Notes: generated by a model from the sequence alone, not told the origin. 64,000 nt of DNA from Propionibacteriaceae bacterium (GCA_031267645.1 JAIRYW010000075.1:62001-126000), one strand, 5' to 3'. Shown: positions 16,021 through 25,376, counted from the stretch's first letter. Numbers and translations: made by a program.

Positions 16021-17885
16021 TACGGCTGCTGATGTCTCTGACCCAGGCCCGGGGTCGTGCCCTGCTGCGCAGCACCCTGGTCTGGGCGATCGTGACCGCC
16101 GTCCTGCAAGGGCTGGCCTTCTTGGCCCTGGTCCCTTGGCTGAGGGCCCTGCTGTCCGGGGCGGGCTCCGCCAGCGGGGTCTGGTCGGCCGTCCTGGCCG
16201 GCCTCGGTCTGGCTTACGGCCTGGCCTTCTGGCGGGGCAACCAGTCCGGCAACGCCGCCGCCATCGAGGTCCTGTCCGACTTGTTGAAGCGCTTGGGCGA
16301 CCGTTTGGTCGAGTTGCCGACCGGTTGGTTCGCGGCCGACCGGGCCGGTGAGACGGCCGACGTGGCCAGCCGGGGGATCGTCTTCGCCTCGGCCGCCCCC
16401 TACGCCATCCTGTGCCGGATCCTGACCGCCTTCATCACTCCGGCCACGGTGCTGCTGGGGACTTGGTTGATCGATTGGCGGGTGGCCGCGGCCATGACCG
16501 CCTCGGTCCCTGTCATCTGGTCGGTCTACCGCTGGCTGGCTCGGCGGCTGGCGGCGGCCGACCAGGAGCATGTGGCGGCCATCGCCGAGGCTTCCAACCG
16601 AGTCATCGAGTTCGCTCGGGTCCAGCCGGCCCTGCGCGCGGCCGGCGACAATTCCATCGCGACCGAATTGGTCGATCAGGCCCTACGCGGCCAGCACGCC
16701 GCCGCCAAACGTATGCATCTGACCGGCGGGGCCGGGCTGGCCCTGTTCGGCGGCGTCGTCCAACTGGCCGTCATCGCCGTCCTGGTGGTCGGCTCCGGCC
16801 TGGCCCTGGCCGGGCGCCTGGACATCGCCACCCTGTTGCCGCTGCTGGTGCTGGCGGTCCGCTTCACCGAGCCGATCTGCCATTCCGGAGCCCTGGGCGG
16901 CGGTTTGAGCGTGGCCACCAACACCTTGAAGCACATCCGAGGGCTGATCGACCATCCCAGCCTGCCCGAGCCGGCGGTCGGCGTCCCCTTCCGCGGGCGC
17001 GGCCCGGCCGGCCAGTCGGCCGAGGGCGCGGTCGGGGATGATTCGGTCGATGAACCGGCCGCCGATCCCGCGCTTCGGCTGGTCGAGCGAGCCCGTCCCG
17101 GCTCCGACTCGGCCACTCAGCCGGAGGACCATACCGTCCGCTTCGACCGGGTGACCTTCGGCTACGGCGGCGCCCCGGTGCTGCGCGACCTCTCCTTCGA
17201 GGCTCCGGTCTCGGCCATGACCGCCATCGTCGGACCGTCCGGCTCCGGCAAGACCACCATCACGCGGCTGATCGCCCGCTTCTACGACCCCGAGTCGGGC
17301 CAGGTCTCGATCGGACGGCGCCCCCTGCCCGAGCTGGGCAGCGATTGGATCGTCCAGGCCGTGGCGCCGGTCTTCCAAGACGTCTACCTCTTCGACGGCT
17401 CCATCTTGGACAACATCTGGTTGGGTCGGCCGGAGGCCAGCCAGGAGGAGGCGCGGCGGGCCGGGCGTCAAGCCCGGGTGGACGAGATCGTGGAACGGCT
17501 GCCGGCCGGTTGGGACAGCCGGGTGGGCGAAGGCGGGACCAACCTCAGCGGCGGCGAGCGCCAGCGCGTCTCGATCGCCCGGGCCTTGCTCAAAGACGCC
17601 CCCATCGTGCTGTTGGACGAGGCCACCGCCGCCCTCGACTCGGCCAACGAACAAGCCATCCAAGAGGCCTTCACCGCTCTGCGGCCGGGTCGCACCTTGA
17701 TCGTGGTGGCGCATCGGCTCAGCACCATCGCCACCGCCGACCGCATCATCATGTTGAACCAGTCCGGCGGCATCGCCGAACAAGGGGCCCATGAGGAGTT
17801 GCTGGCCGCCGGCGGCGACTACGCCCGCTACTGGTCCGAACGGGTCCAGGCCGCCGGCTGGCGGCTGGCCAGCCATCCCCAGTGA
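16017..17885 (+). CDS. ABC half-transporter, IrtB/YbtQ-like
   Basis: A 622-residue partner of the preceding half-transporter, coupled by ATGA. Six hydrophobic helices occupy about residues 15-310. A charged, variable linker (about 325-370) leads to an ATPase domain with Walker A GPSGSGKTT (about 405), signature LSGGERQR (about 509), Walker B IVLLDEATAALDS and the switch His in VVAHRLSTI. The pair would form a heterodimer in the cytoplasmic membrane with both ATP sites apparently intact. An ECF importer and this pair both under IdeR boxes mirrors mycobacterial mpt-type loci as I recall them, suggesting joint use of one iron-related ligand. Confidence 0.85.
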   Translation: MIRLLMSLTQARGRALLRSTLVWAIVTAVLQGLAFLALVPWLRALLSGAGSASGVWSAVLAGLGLAYGLAFWRGNQSGNAAAIEVLSDLLKRLGDRLVELPTGWFAADRAGETADVASRGIVFASAAPYAILCRILTAFITPATVLLGTWLIDWRVAAAMTASVPVIWSVYRWLARRLAAADQEHVAAIAEASNRVIEFARVQPALRAAGDNSIATELVDQALRGQHAAAKRMHLTGGAGLALFGGVVQLAVIAVLVVGSGLALAGRLDIATLLPLLVLAVRFTEPICHSGALGGGLSVATNTLKHIRGLIDHPSLPEPAVGVPFRGRGPAGQSAEGAVGDDSVDEPAADPALRLVERARPGSDSATQPEDHTVRFDRVTFGYGGAPVLRDLSFEAPVSAMTAIVGPSGSGKTTITRLIARFYDPESGQVSIGRRPLPELGSDWIVQAVAPVFQDVYLFDGSILDNIWLGRPEASQEEARRAGRQARVDEIVERLPAGWDSRVGEGGTNLSGGERQRVSIARALLKDAPIVLLDEATAALDSANEQAIQEAFTALRPGRTLIVVAHRLSTIATADRIIMLNQSGGIAEQGAHEELLAAGGDYARYWSERVQAAGWRLASHPQ

Positions 17886-17904
17886 CGCGCCCAAGGCTGG
17901 GCCA

Positions 17905-17932
17905 AGCCCGGCTGGGGCAGCCGAACCGGGCT
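17905..17932. terminator. Hairpin between convergent transporter operons
   Basis: AGCCCGG and CCGGGCT form a perfect 7-bp stem, with GGCT/AGCC able to pair inside the loop. It sits in the 46-base gap between two convergent genes and touches the opposing stop codon. A bidirectional terminator is likely, although no T-run follows, as is usual in high-GC genomes. Confidence 0.5.
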
Positions 17933-20358
17933 CACTCGCTGATCAGCTCGTAGACGGTGGTCCGGCGCACCCGGGTGGCCACCAGCAGAGCCACGGCCAG
18001 ACCGAACAGGGCCAACCCGCCGGCCAGGACCGCCACCCCGACCGGCGGGGCGACCATTTGGACGGAAGGCACGCCGAGGGAGCGGAAAGCCAGATCGATC
18101 AGGCGCGGGAAGGCGAACTGGCCGACCAGGCAGCCCACGGTGGTGGCCACGGCCATGACCGGCCAGTAGGTCGCCGCCACCTGCCAGATCAACTGGCCGG
18201 TGGTGTAGCCCAGGGCCCGTTGCAAGCCCAGTTGGCGGCGCTGGCGTTGCACCGCCGCGCCTAGCACCAGCAACAGCACCAAGGTGATGACGACGGCGGT
18301 GATGACGACCACCACGCCGGCCACCGCCCCCATGATGCCGCCGTAGACGCCGAGCAGGGCCTCGGCTGTGCGGCGGAGGTCGAGGACGTCGATCAAGCCG
18401 GGTCCGACCAGGTCGTCCAAACCGGCCATGAAGCTCTCCACGGCGTCCGCCTCGACCAGATTGACGCCGATCTGGGACCAGGACTGGTCGGGCCAGACGC
18501 GATCCAAGCCGGCCGTGGTCAAAGCGGTCAACAGGCCGCCGTCGTTCATGGTTTGGATCAGCCCGCTGACGATGTACTCGGCCGAGCGGTCGGCCGCCGT
18601 CAAAGTGACCGTGTCGCCGCGGGTCAGGCCCAGTTGGTCGGCCTGACGGGCCGACACGGCGGTCTCGTTGGGGTGGGCCGGCCAGCGGCCCTGGAACAGC
18701 ATGTTCCCTTCGAAGGCGGCGAAGTCGTCGGTCACCACGCCAGTGGTGGAGTCCCCGTTCAGACGTAAGGGCACGTCGTTGGAGTAGCGGAAGGCGGTCC
18801 GCACCGCCGGGTCGGCCCGCAGGCGTTCCAGGGCCGGGCGGGCGGAAGTCGGTTCGACCCGCACGATGACGTCCGGCAGTTCGCCGCCGACCGCCCGGAA
18901 GAAGGGCTCTTGTTTCACGGCCATGTTGTCCCAGGCCGCCACCGCCGCCGTGGCGGCGAAGGCCACCGCCGCGGTGATCAGCCCGATCATGGCCGTCTGG
19001 CCGCCGGCCCGGACGGTGGCTTTGAGCGCCAGCCACCAGGTGACCGGCCCCGACCGCCGGTCCAAGGGGAACCAGTCGCGCCGGTGATGGTGGCCGCTCA
19101 GCCCGGTCCGGAGCGCCGTCAGAGGGGTCAGCCGGCGGATCCGCCAAGCCGTCCAGCCGGCCACCAAGCCGACCGTCGAGACCATCGTGGCCAAGCAGAG
19201 GCCAGCCACCAAGGGGTCGAAGCTGGGCCGCCAAGTCAGGGCCGATTGGGCCGACAGGACACTGGCCAGGGCGGGTCCGGCCAGGTGGGCCAGCCCCACC
19301 CCGAGAACGGCTCCGACGCCGGCCACGGCCACGAACTGGCCCACCACCGCCCTGGCCAATTGGGCGGAGGTGTGGCCGAGGGCTTTGAGGGCGCCCAAGT
19401 CGGTGATCGACTCCTCGATCAGGCCGCGCACCCGGAAGCGGATCACGATCAGCCCGATCAAGGCGATGATGGCGGAAAAAGCGGTCAGGGTGACGGCCAG
19501 GATGTCGGCCATGAAGACCCGGCCTTGGCGGGCGGTCGACCAGTCCATCTGATAGGCCAACCCGGTTCCGGCGGCTTGGGCCGCCATGACGGCCGGGTCG
19601 CCTTTGATGACGGCGCCGGAGTAGTCCAGTCCCCAATTCGGGGCCACTTGACGGTCGTCGATCTGGAGGCTCAGCAGTTGGCCTTCGAGCTGGGGCAAAC
19701 GCCGGGCCAGGGCCTCGTAGGTGGCTTGGTCCACCAAGAAACGGAACCACTGGAAGGTAGGGGAGCTGAAGTAGGCCTCGTCGGTGAAACCGGCCACGGT
19801 CAGTTCGACCAGGCCCGGCTCGGCGGCGCCGGCGTCCGAGGGCCCAGGCTCGATCCGGGCGCTCCAAGAGCGGTCGAAGGGCAGCGTGATGCGGTCGCCG
19901 ATCGCGTAACCGCCGCCGATTTGGAAGAGATATGGCAACCAGACCTGGCCGGGGCCGAGCGGTCGGGCGTCAGCCCTGGGCTCCACCCGGTCCATGGTCC
20001 GAGGGCGGTCGACCTGGGTGATCATCGGCACCATCTGGGTCTCGGCCCCGTTGAAGGCCACCTCCAGGCTGGCGGCCAGGACCGGTTCGGTCTCCCAGGC
20101 CGTCACGCCCGGCCGGTCGGTCAGATAGGCGAAGTGGCTCGGACTGTGCAGGTTGTCCGTCTCCAACACGACCAGATCGGCCACGTTGGCGGCGGCGGCG
20201 GCCCGGTCGTAGGCCCCGGTGTAGCGCAGAGACAAGGTCAGGCCCAGGGCGAGGACGGCGGCGGCCAGGGCGACGAAGCCGATCAACCAGGCCGTCTGGC
20301 CCTTCTTACGGCGCAGGTTGGCGCCGATCAGCAATCCGGTCAGGCGCATCCTCACCAC
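17932..20358 (-). CDS. FtsX-type ABC transporter permease
   Basis: An 808-residue membrane protein with an N-terminal helix after RRKKGQTAWLIGF, a large extracytoplasmic domain (about 50-280), and two FtsX-like helix groups (about 285-430 and 690-800). The last group includes a long VVVITAVVITLVLLLVLGAAV segment. This is the two-FtsX layout of MacB/LolC-like or antimicrobial-peptide-resistance permeases. The GTG start overlaps the ATPase stop; an ATG at 20349 is an alternative. The ATPase, kinase and regulator genes upstream suggest a cell-envelope stress or peptide-antibiotic detoxification module. The substrate cannot be read from sequence. Confidence 0.85.
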   Translation of the reverse strand: MVRMRLTGLLIGANLRRKKGQTAWLIGFVALAAAVLALGLTLSLRYTGAYDRAAAAANVADLVVLETDNLHSPSHFAYLTDRPGVTAWETEPVLAASLEVAFNGAETQMVPMITQVDRPRTMDRVEPRADARPLGPGQVWLPYLFQIGGGYAIGDRITLPFDRSWSARIEPGPSDAGAAEPGLVELTVAGFTDEAYFSSPTFQWFRFLVDQATYEALARRLPQLEGQLLSLQIDDRQVAPNWGLDYSGAVIKGDPAVMAAQAAGTGLAYQMDWSTARQGRVFMADILAVTLTAFSAIIALIGLIVIRFRVRGLIEESITDLGALKALGHTSAQLARAVVGQFVAVAGVGAVLGVGLAHLAGPALASVLSAQSALTWRPSFDPLVAGLCLATMVSTVGLVAGWTAWRIRRLTPLTALRTGLSGHHHRRDWFPLDRRSGPVTWWLALKATVRAGGQTAMIGLITAAVAFAATAAVAAWDNMAVKQEPFFRAVGGELPDVIVRVEPTSARPALERLRADPAVRTAFRYSNDVPLRLNGDSTTGVVTDDFAAFEGNMLFQGRWPAHPNETAVSARQADQLGLTRGDTVTLTAADRSAEYIVSGLIQTMNDGGLLTALTTAGLDRVWPDQSWSQIGVNLVEADAVESFMAGLDDLVGPGLIDVLDLRRTAEALLGVYGGIMGAVAGVVVVITAVVITLVLLLVLGAAVQRQRRQLGLQRALGYTTGQLIWQVAATYWPVMAVATTVGCLVGQFAFPRLIDLAFRSLGVPSVQMVAPPVGVAVLAGGLALFGLAVALLVATRVRRTTVYELISE

Positions 20359-21248
20359 CCCAGTTCGGCCAGGAAGTCGAGCAGCCGTTCGGACCGCTCC
20401 GCCGCCGGCGCCTCGGTCAGGTCGAGGTCGCCGGCGATCTGGCCGTCCCTCAGGTAGACCACCCGGTCGCCCCGGCGGGCCGATTTCAGGTCGTGCGTCA
20501 CCATGACGACGGACTGGCCGTCGTCCCGCAACCGGCTCAGGAGGTCGAGCACGGCGGTGCCCGAGGCCTGGTCCAAGGCCCCGGTCGGTTCGTCCGCGAA
20601 GAGAGCTTGGGGCGAGTTGATCAAAGCTCGCACGATGGCGGCCCGTTGGGCCTCGCCGCCCGAAGTCTGAGCCGGGAACTTACGCCGGACGGCGGCGTCC
20701 AAGCCGACCAGATCGAACAACTGGTTGGCCTTGGCGGCCACCGCCGTCCGGTCTTTGTCGACCAGCAGCCCGGCCGCCATCACATTGTCCATCAGGGACA
20801 GCGTGTCTATCAGGTTGATCTGCTGGAAGACGAAGCCGCAGGCCCGACGGCGGAAGCGGGCCAGTTGGCTTTGCGACAGTCCGACCAGGGAGCGGCCCTG
20901 GAAACGAATGTCCCCCAAGGTCGGGCTGTCCATGCCGGAGAGGGCGTACAACAAGGTCGACTTGCCAGCCCCGGACGATCCCATGATGACCGTCAGTCGA
21001 CCGGCTTGGATCTCCAAGTCGACGTTGCGCAGGACGTGCTGTTGGACGCCCTGATGAGAGAAGGTCTTGGACAACTTGGTGGTGGCGATGAGGGGCGCCG
21101 CAGGGTCGTCCGCTGCGACGGTGGCCGGCTCCGCGGCTTTGGCTGACGGTCCGCTGGGGTCGACCGCTTCGCTGGGGTCGGACGGTCCGAGCGGGGCAGG
21201 TGGCTCGGTCAGGCGGGTCAGCTGGTCCGGAACGGTCGGTTCGGTCAT
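20352..21248 (-). CDS. ABC transporter ATPase, LolD/MacB/BceA type
   Basis: A 298-residue ATPase with Walker A GSSGAGKSTLL, Q-loop FVFQQINLIDTLSLMDNV, signature TSGGEAQRAAI and Walker B ALFADEPTGALD. These are the classic LolD/MacB/BceA family features. The first 50 residues are a Pro/Ala/Asp-rich extension unusual for the family. AAGGAGG stands just before the ATG. It pairs with the downstream FtsX permease by overlapping codons. Its promoter region (21249-21427) contains an 11-bp tandem repeat that could be the target of the adjacent response regulator. Confidence 0.9.
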   Translation of the reverse strand: MTEPTVPDQLTRLTEPPAPLGPSDPSEAVDPSGPSAKAAEPATVAADDPAAPLIATTKLSKTFSHQGVQQHVLRNVDLEIQAGRLTVIMGSSGAGKSTLLYALSGMDSPTLGDIRFQGRSLVGLSQSQLARFRRRACGFVFQQINLIDTLSLMDNVMAAGLLVDKDRTAVAAKANQLFDLVGLDAAVRRKFPAQTSGGEAQRAAIVRALINSPQALFADEPTGALDQASGTAVLDLLSRLRDDGQSVVMVTHDLKSARRGDRVVYLRDGQIAGDLDLTEAPAAERSERLLDFLAELGW

Positions 21249-21318
21249 GAGGAGGCCTCCTTGGGTTCACCCACCACTGTGCCGCTCAATCCTGAAGCCG
21301 TCCCGGCGCGACCCTAGC

Positions 21319-21340
21319 CGGTTCCTTACCGGTTCCTTAC
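21319..21340 (-). promoter_or_regulatory. 11-bp tandem repeat, candidate response-regulator site
   Basis: CGGTTCCTTAC occurs twice with no gap (21319-21329 and 21330-21340). On the coding strand it reads GTAAGGAACCG twice, ending about 70 bases before the ATPase ATG and just upstream of a TAGGGT -10-like element. OmpR/PhoB-type regulators bind 11-bp-spaced direct repeats next to promoters, and such a regulator is encoded nearby. Confidence 0.6.
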
Positions 21341-21427
21341 GCGCCCCGGTCCAGCCCCGGGCCGGCGGACGGGTCGGCCCCAGACCGGCGGGGCGGGGTC
21401 GGGCGAGGTGTTCGGAGCGGGGGGCGC

Positions 21428-22855
21428 TCAGGCCAAGGGCAGGCTGATGGTGACGGCGAAGCCGGTGACGGAGCCGTCGCCGTCGGACCGGTTGGCGCAG
21501 ATCAACTGGCCGCCCATGGCCTCGGTCAAGCGTTGGGCCAGATACAGGCCCAGCCCGGCCCCGGGGCGCCCGGCGGCGGCCCGACCCCGGTGGAAACGCC
21601 GGGTCACCAGGGGCAGCTCGTCCTCGGGCAGGCCCGGGCCGGCGTCGACCAGGTCGATCCACAACTGGTCGGCTGCGATGCGACCGCTGACCAGGAGCGG
21701 GGCGGCGGCGTATTTGTAGGCGTTGGCGACCACATTGCCGACCACCTGGGACAGCCGTAAGGGATCGGCCAAGACCAGGCAATCGGGCAAAGACACGGTT
21801 CCGCTCCAGCCTCTCGGGTCGGCCGCTCGGATGGCTTGGGCGAACTGGTCCGAGCCGATTGGGACCAGGTTCAAGCCGAGAGCGGACAGGTCCTCCAAGC
21901 TGGCGTCGAACAGCTCCGACACCAAGGCGTCGATCTGATCGGCCTTGGCCGAGATCGACTCCAGTCGGAGCAGGGTCTTACGGTCGTCCGGATCGACCGG
22001 GTGCGCCCCGCTGTTCACCCCGGCGCCCGCCCCGATGCTCGCTTCCACTGCGGTCCCAGCGTTCGCCCCGGCGCTCGATTGGTCGCCGGCTGGGCCGGGG
22101 CCGACCGGATCGGCCGTCCTGGCCCCGAGCCGGGCCCGGGCCGCCATCAGTTCGGACAGGGCTTTGATGGAGGCCAAAGGGGTTTTGATGTCGTGGCTGA
22201 GCGACGCGATCAGCTCTTGTTTTGACAGTTCGGCCCGGCGTTCGCGCTGGCGGGCGGCGGCCAGTTCGTGACGCATCAGGTCGAAGGCTTCGGTGAAGGC
22301 GCCGAAGGCGTTGACCCGGTCCATCCGCAGCGGCGCGTCGAGGTCGCCGGCCGCCACCTGCCGGGCGAAGCCTTCCATGGTCCGGAAGGGGCGCAGGACT
22401 CGGCGATCCAACCACACCAACCAGATCGATCCGGTCAGGCCGACGGCGCCGGCCAAGCCCAGGCTGAGCCAGCGCAGACGAGCGGTTCGGACGGAGTCGT
22501 CCCGGGCGGTGGCGAACAAGACCCGGCCGATGACTCGCCCGTCGCGCTCCAGATCGATGACGGTGTCATGGCGGGCCCAAGCCTGGCCCAGATTGTCGGC
22601 CGTCTCAGGAGAGCTGCGCGTCAGCAACTGGCCCTGGGCGTCGACCACGCTGTAGGCCGGCCCGCCGGGCGGGTCGGGCAGATCGTAGTCGGGCTGGCCG
22701 AGGCGGTCCCAGTCCTGGGTCAAACGCATGGCCACGTCGTTCAGCGACGGCCGGTCCAGCGGTGGGTCGGCCGATGGGGCGGTCAGGAGCCAGGTCAGGG
22801 CGACCCAGAGGGCCAGGACGGCGATCAGGCCGACGGCCCAGCGGCGGGTGTTCAT
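21428..22855 (-). CDS. Sensor histidine kinase (HisKA type)
   Basis: A 475-residue membrane kinase with helix 1 at residues 5-24, a short extracytoplasmic sensor of about 100 residues, helix 2 near 130-155, a HAMP-like region, and the phospho-acceptor box LIASLSHDIKTPLASIKAL. The N box is VVGNVVANAYKYA, with later DAGPGLPEDELP and PGAGLGLYLA ATP-lid motifs. A repeat-like Gly/Ala insert rich in AGAGVNSGA units interrupts the helix after the His box, which is odd. The ATG overlaps the regulator stop (ATGA). It likely senses an envelope signal and controls the downstream ABC transporter. Confidence 0.88.
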   Translation of the reverse strand: MNTRRWAVGLIAVLALWVALTWLLTAPSADPPLDRPSLNDVAMRLTQDWDRLGQPDYDLPDPPGGPAYSVVDAQGQLLTRSSPETADNLGQAWARHDTVIDLERDGRVIGRVLFATARDDSVRTARLRWLSLGLAGAVGLTGSIWLVWLDRRVLRPFRTMEGFARQVAAGDLDAPLRMDRVNAFGAFTEAFDLMRHELAAARQRERRAELSKQELIASLSHDIKTPLASIKALSELMAARARLGARTADPVGPGPAGDQSSAGANAGTAVEASIGAGAGVNSGAHPVDPDDRKTLLRLESISAKADQIDALVSELFDASLEDLSALGLNLVPIGSDQFAQAIRAADPRGWSGTVSLPDCLVLADPLRLSQVVGNVVANAYKYAAAPLLVSGRIAADQLWIDLVDAGPGLPEDELPLVTRRFHRGRAAAGRPGAGLGLYLAQRLTEAMGGQLICANRSDGDGSVTGFAVTISLPLA

Positions 22856-23730
22856 GACGGCCGGTCGGTGGCGTCGAAGCGGTATCCCACGCCCCAGACC
22901 GTTTTGATCCAGCGGGGCGGGCCGGCTTCGGTGTCTCCCAGCTTGGAACGCAGGCGGCGGATGTGCACGTTGAGGGCTCCTTCGCTGACGCCGGCGTGCC
23001 CCCACACCTTGGTGAACAATTCACGCTTGGAGACGACTCGGCCGGCGGCGCCGATCAGGCAAGCCAGCAGTCGGTATTCCAAGACCGTCAAATTGACTTC
23101 ACCGGCGGGGCCGAAGACGCGCTCGAGGTCGAGACGCACGGTGAAGGGACCAAAATCGATCTGGTCGCTCAGCGGGGCGGCCGGGATGATCGGGGCGGCG
23201 GATGCGATCGGGGCGGTCGGGGCGGCCGGGGCGGCGAGAGCGGCGGAGGCGGCGAGAGCGGCGGGGGTGGTCGGGGCGGTGGAAGCCGGGCTCGGCTGGC
23301 CTGGGGCCGGCGGGCGGGCGGGGCCCGACCGGGGTGGAGCCGAGCCGGAGGCGCCGCCGTATCGGCGTAGGACGGCCTGGACCTTGGCCAGCAGGACGGA
23401 CAGGGCGTAAGGCTTGCGGATGTAGTCGTCGCCGCCCACGCCGAGGGCCAAGAGGATGTCGTCGTCGCTGTCCCGGGCCGAGACGAACAAGATCGGCACG
23501 TCGGTCCGGCGGCGCAGACGCCGGCACAGGGAGAAACCCGATTCCCCCTCCAGGTTGACGTCCAACAGGATCAACCCGACCGGGTGGCGGGCCAGGAAGG
23601 CCTCGGCCGCGGCGGCGTCCTCGACCCAGGCCGCGCTCAATCCGAACAGGGTGAAGTACTCCACGGTCGACTCCGACAAGGCTCGCTCGTCATCGACGAT
23701 CAAACAATCGAAGCGCTCCTCGTCGTTCAC
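22852..23730 (-). CDS. OmpR/PhoB-family response regulator
   Basis: A 292-residue regulator with a receiver domain (1-118) holding the acidic pair VDDE, the phospho-acceptor Asp in GLILLDVNLEGESG, and the conserved Lys in YIRKPYALS. A winged-helix effector occupies about 190-290, with LTVLEYRLLACLIG, KRELFTKVWGH and VHIRRLRSKLG. Between them is an unusually long Ala/Pro linker of about 70 residues. The start is GTG, and it is the first gene of the four-gene unit. The likely targets are the 11-bp repeats before the ABC genes. Confidence 0.92.
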   Translation of the reverse strand: MNDEERFDCLIVDDERALSESTVEYFTLFGLSAAWVEDAAAAEAFLARHPVGLILLDVNLEGESGFSLCRRLRRRTDVPILFVSARDSDDDILLALGVGGDDYIRKPYALSVLLAKVQAVLRRYGGASGSAPPRSGPARPPAPGQPSPASTAPTTPAALAASAALAAPAAPTAPIASAAPIIPAAPLSDQIDFGPFTVRLDLERVFGPAGEVNLTVLEYRLLACLIGAAGRVVSKRELFTKVWGHAGVSEGALNVHIRRLRSKLGDTEAGPPRWIKTVWGVGYRFDATDRPS

Positions 23731-23903
23731 CTGGCGCGTCCCCCGTCGACTCGGTGCCCGGACCGGGCGGGAGAGCCGATTCGGCCAGTGCTCCCGCCGT
23801 CGGGGCCATCATGCCACGGTCTCGACGGTCGGACCCGTGCGAGACGTCTGGGGCGTCGGTCCGGTCAGCGCTCCGCCCACCCCTCGCAAGGCCTCCTCGT
23901 CTT

Positions 23904-24018
23904 AACTGATCTCGTCCTAACAGGTCTGCGAGTCTCGTCGTAGTGGTCCTGCGAGTCTCGTCGTAGGAGTCCTGCAGATCTCGGCTTAGAGGTCCTGCGA
24001 GTCTCGTCTAATTGATAG
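23904..24018. repeat. 23-bp tandem repeat array before the DUF4143 gene
   Basis: Units starting at 23904 (degenerate), 23927, 23950, 23973 and 23996 share the phrase TGCGAGTCTCGTCGTAG with a fixed 23-base period. The two best units are identical over 17 bases. The array lies in the 299-base gap between the response regulator and the DUF4143 gene, ending just before that gene's ribosome site. It is not a CRISPR: units abut without spacers. Confidence 0.7.
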
Positions 24019-24029
24019 GATGCGTTGGC

Positions 24030-25310
24030 ATGGACACCAAGTCTGAGTTGGGTCATGAGTATCAACCCCGGGTGATCGACGCGCTGCTGTCCGAAGCCTT
24101 GGACACAGCCGGAGCCGTGGTGATCGAAGGAGCCAGGGCTTGCGGCAAGACCATGACCGCGATGAACGCGGCCAAGTCCTATGCTCTCATGGACGACCCG
24201 GCGACTGGGTCCATCGCCGCGGTCGCGCCGCAGTCGGTGCTCGAAGGATCACAGCCTCGTCTGCTCGATGAATGGCAACTGTCGCCGCAACTATGGAATC
24301 TGGTGCGCCGGCTAGTGGACGCCGCCACCACAGCGGGACTGTTCATCTTGACGGGCTCGGCCGTGCCAGCCGACGACTCGACTCGCCACACTGGAGCCGG
24401 CAGGTTTCTTCGGATCCGGGAACGGACGATGACCTGGTGCGAGAAAGAGGGCTCCGCTGGCGAGGCTGGTGTGAGCCTTGGGAAATTGTTCGAGGGGGAG
24501 AGGCCGAGAGCGGACCTGTCCATTGGTTTGGGTTATGAAGCGTTGATCGAGCGGATCCTCCAACCCGGATTCCCCGCTCTCACCGGAATGCCGCCGCACC
24601 GGGCCAAGCGGATGCTGCTGGCGTATATCGACGAAGTGGCCAAGACCGACGTGCCCCGGTTGATTGACATTCGGCACGACCCGGCAGTCATTCGGCAGCT
24701 GATCGCGGCGGTCTCCAGGAACCTCGCTTCCGAAACTAGTTACACCACCCTAGCCAAGGACGTGCGCGCGGTCGCTCCCACCATCACCGCGGAGGCGGTC
24801 TCCACTTACATCGGCCTGCTGGAGAGGCTGTTCGTGGTCGAGAGGCAGAAGGCCTGGACTCCCGAACTGCGTTCCCGGGCCAGATTGCGCACTTCGGCGA
24901 AGCTGCATCTAGCCGATGTCTCCCTGGCCGGGGCCGCGCTGGGAGTCACGCCCGAACACCTGCGAGCCGATCCGAGCACGGCCGGCCTGCTGTTCGAGAG
25001 CGCGGTATTCCACGATCTGGCGGTGCACGCCTCGATCCAGGGCGGCCAAGTACGTCACTTCCGCGACTCCAACGGCCACGAGATCGATGCGATCGTCACT
25101 CTGCCGGACGGCCGCTGGGCTGGCGTGGAGGTGAAGATGGGCGGCGGCCAGGCCGTGTCCGGGGCGAAGTCCCTGACGGCCGCGCTGGCGCAGATCGACA
25201 CATCCTTGGTCGGAGCCCCGGCTTTCAAACTGGTGGTCACCGGGACCGGCCAGACCTACCAACTAGACGACGGCACGATCACCTGTCCGCTGCACAAGCT
25301 CAGGCCCTGA
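24030..25310 (+). CDS. AAA ATPase with DUF4143 C-terminal domain
   Basis: About 426 residues. The N-terminal AAA_14-type ATPase has Walker A VIEGARACGKTMTAM and Walker B RLLDEWQ. The C-terminal DUF4143 half has HEIDAIVTLPDGRWAGVEVK, a nuclease-like E-D-EVK pattern of the PD-(D/E)XK type. The ATG at 24030 follows TAGGATG; an upstream TTG at 24012 is less likely. Proteins of this family are common in accessory DNA and their role is unsettled. Here it starts the accessory region and has no obvious operon partner. Confidence 0.88.
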   Translation: MDTKSELGHEYQPRVIDALLSEALDTAGAVVIEGARACGKTMTAMNAAKSYALMDDPATGSIAAVAPQSVLEGSQPRLLDEWQLSPQLWNLVRRLVDAATTAGLFILTGSAVPADDSTRHTGAGRFLRIRERTMTWCEKEGSAGEAGVSLGKLFEGERPRADLSIGLGYEALIERILQPGFPALTGMPPHRAKRMLLAYIDEVAKTDVPRLIDIRHDPAVIRQLIAAVSRNLASETSYTTLAKDVRAVAPTITAEAVSTYIGLLERLFVVERQKAWTPELRSRARLRTSAKLHLADVSLAGAALGVTPEHLRADPSTAGLLFESAVFHDLAVHASIQGGQVRHFRDSNGHEIDAIVTLPDGRWAGVEVKMGGGQAVSGAKSLTAALAQIDTSLVGAPAFKLVVTGTGQTYQLDDGTITCPLHKLRP

Positions 25311-25346
25311 GCGAACCGCCCGCCACCGGTCAGTCCGCTGGGCCGT

Positions 25347-25366
25347 CCCGTTAGACGCTCGCGCCC
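25347..25366. repeat. Partial copy of the AbiE-flanking repeat
   Basis: CCCGTTAGACGCTCGCGCCC differs by one base from part of the 57-bp repeat at 39203-39259. It lies 36 bases after the DUF4143 stop, at the edge of a decayed gene. The 397-base gap 25311-25707 holds only this fragment and the surface-protein remnant. Confidence 0.45.
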
Positions 25367-25376
25367 GGATGGTTTC

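Noticed and set aside
23904-24018. Possible CRISPR array
   Set aside because: Units are 23 bp and directly adjoining with no spacers, and no cas genes are present.
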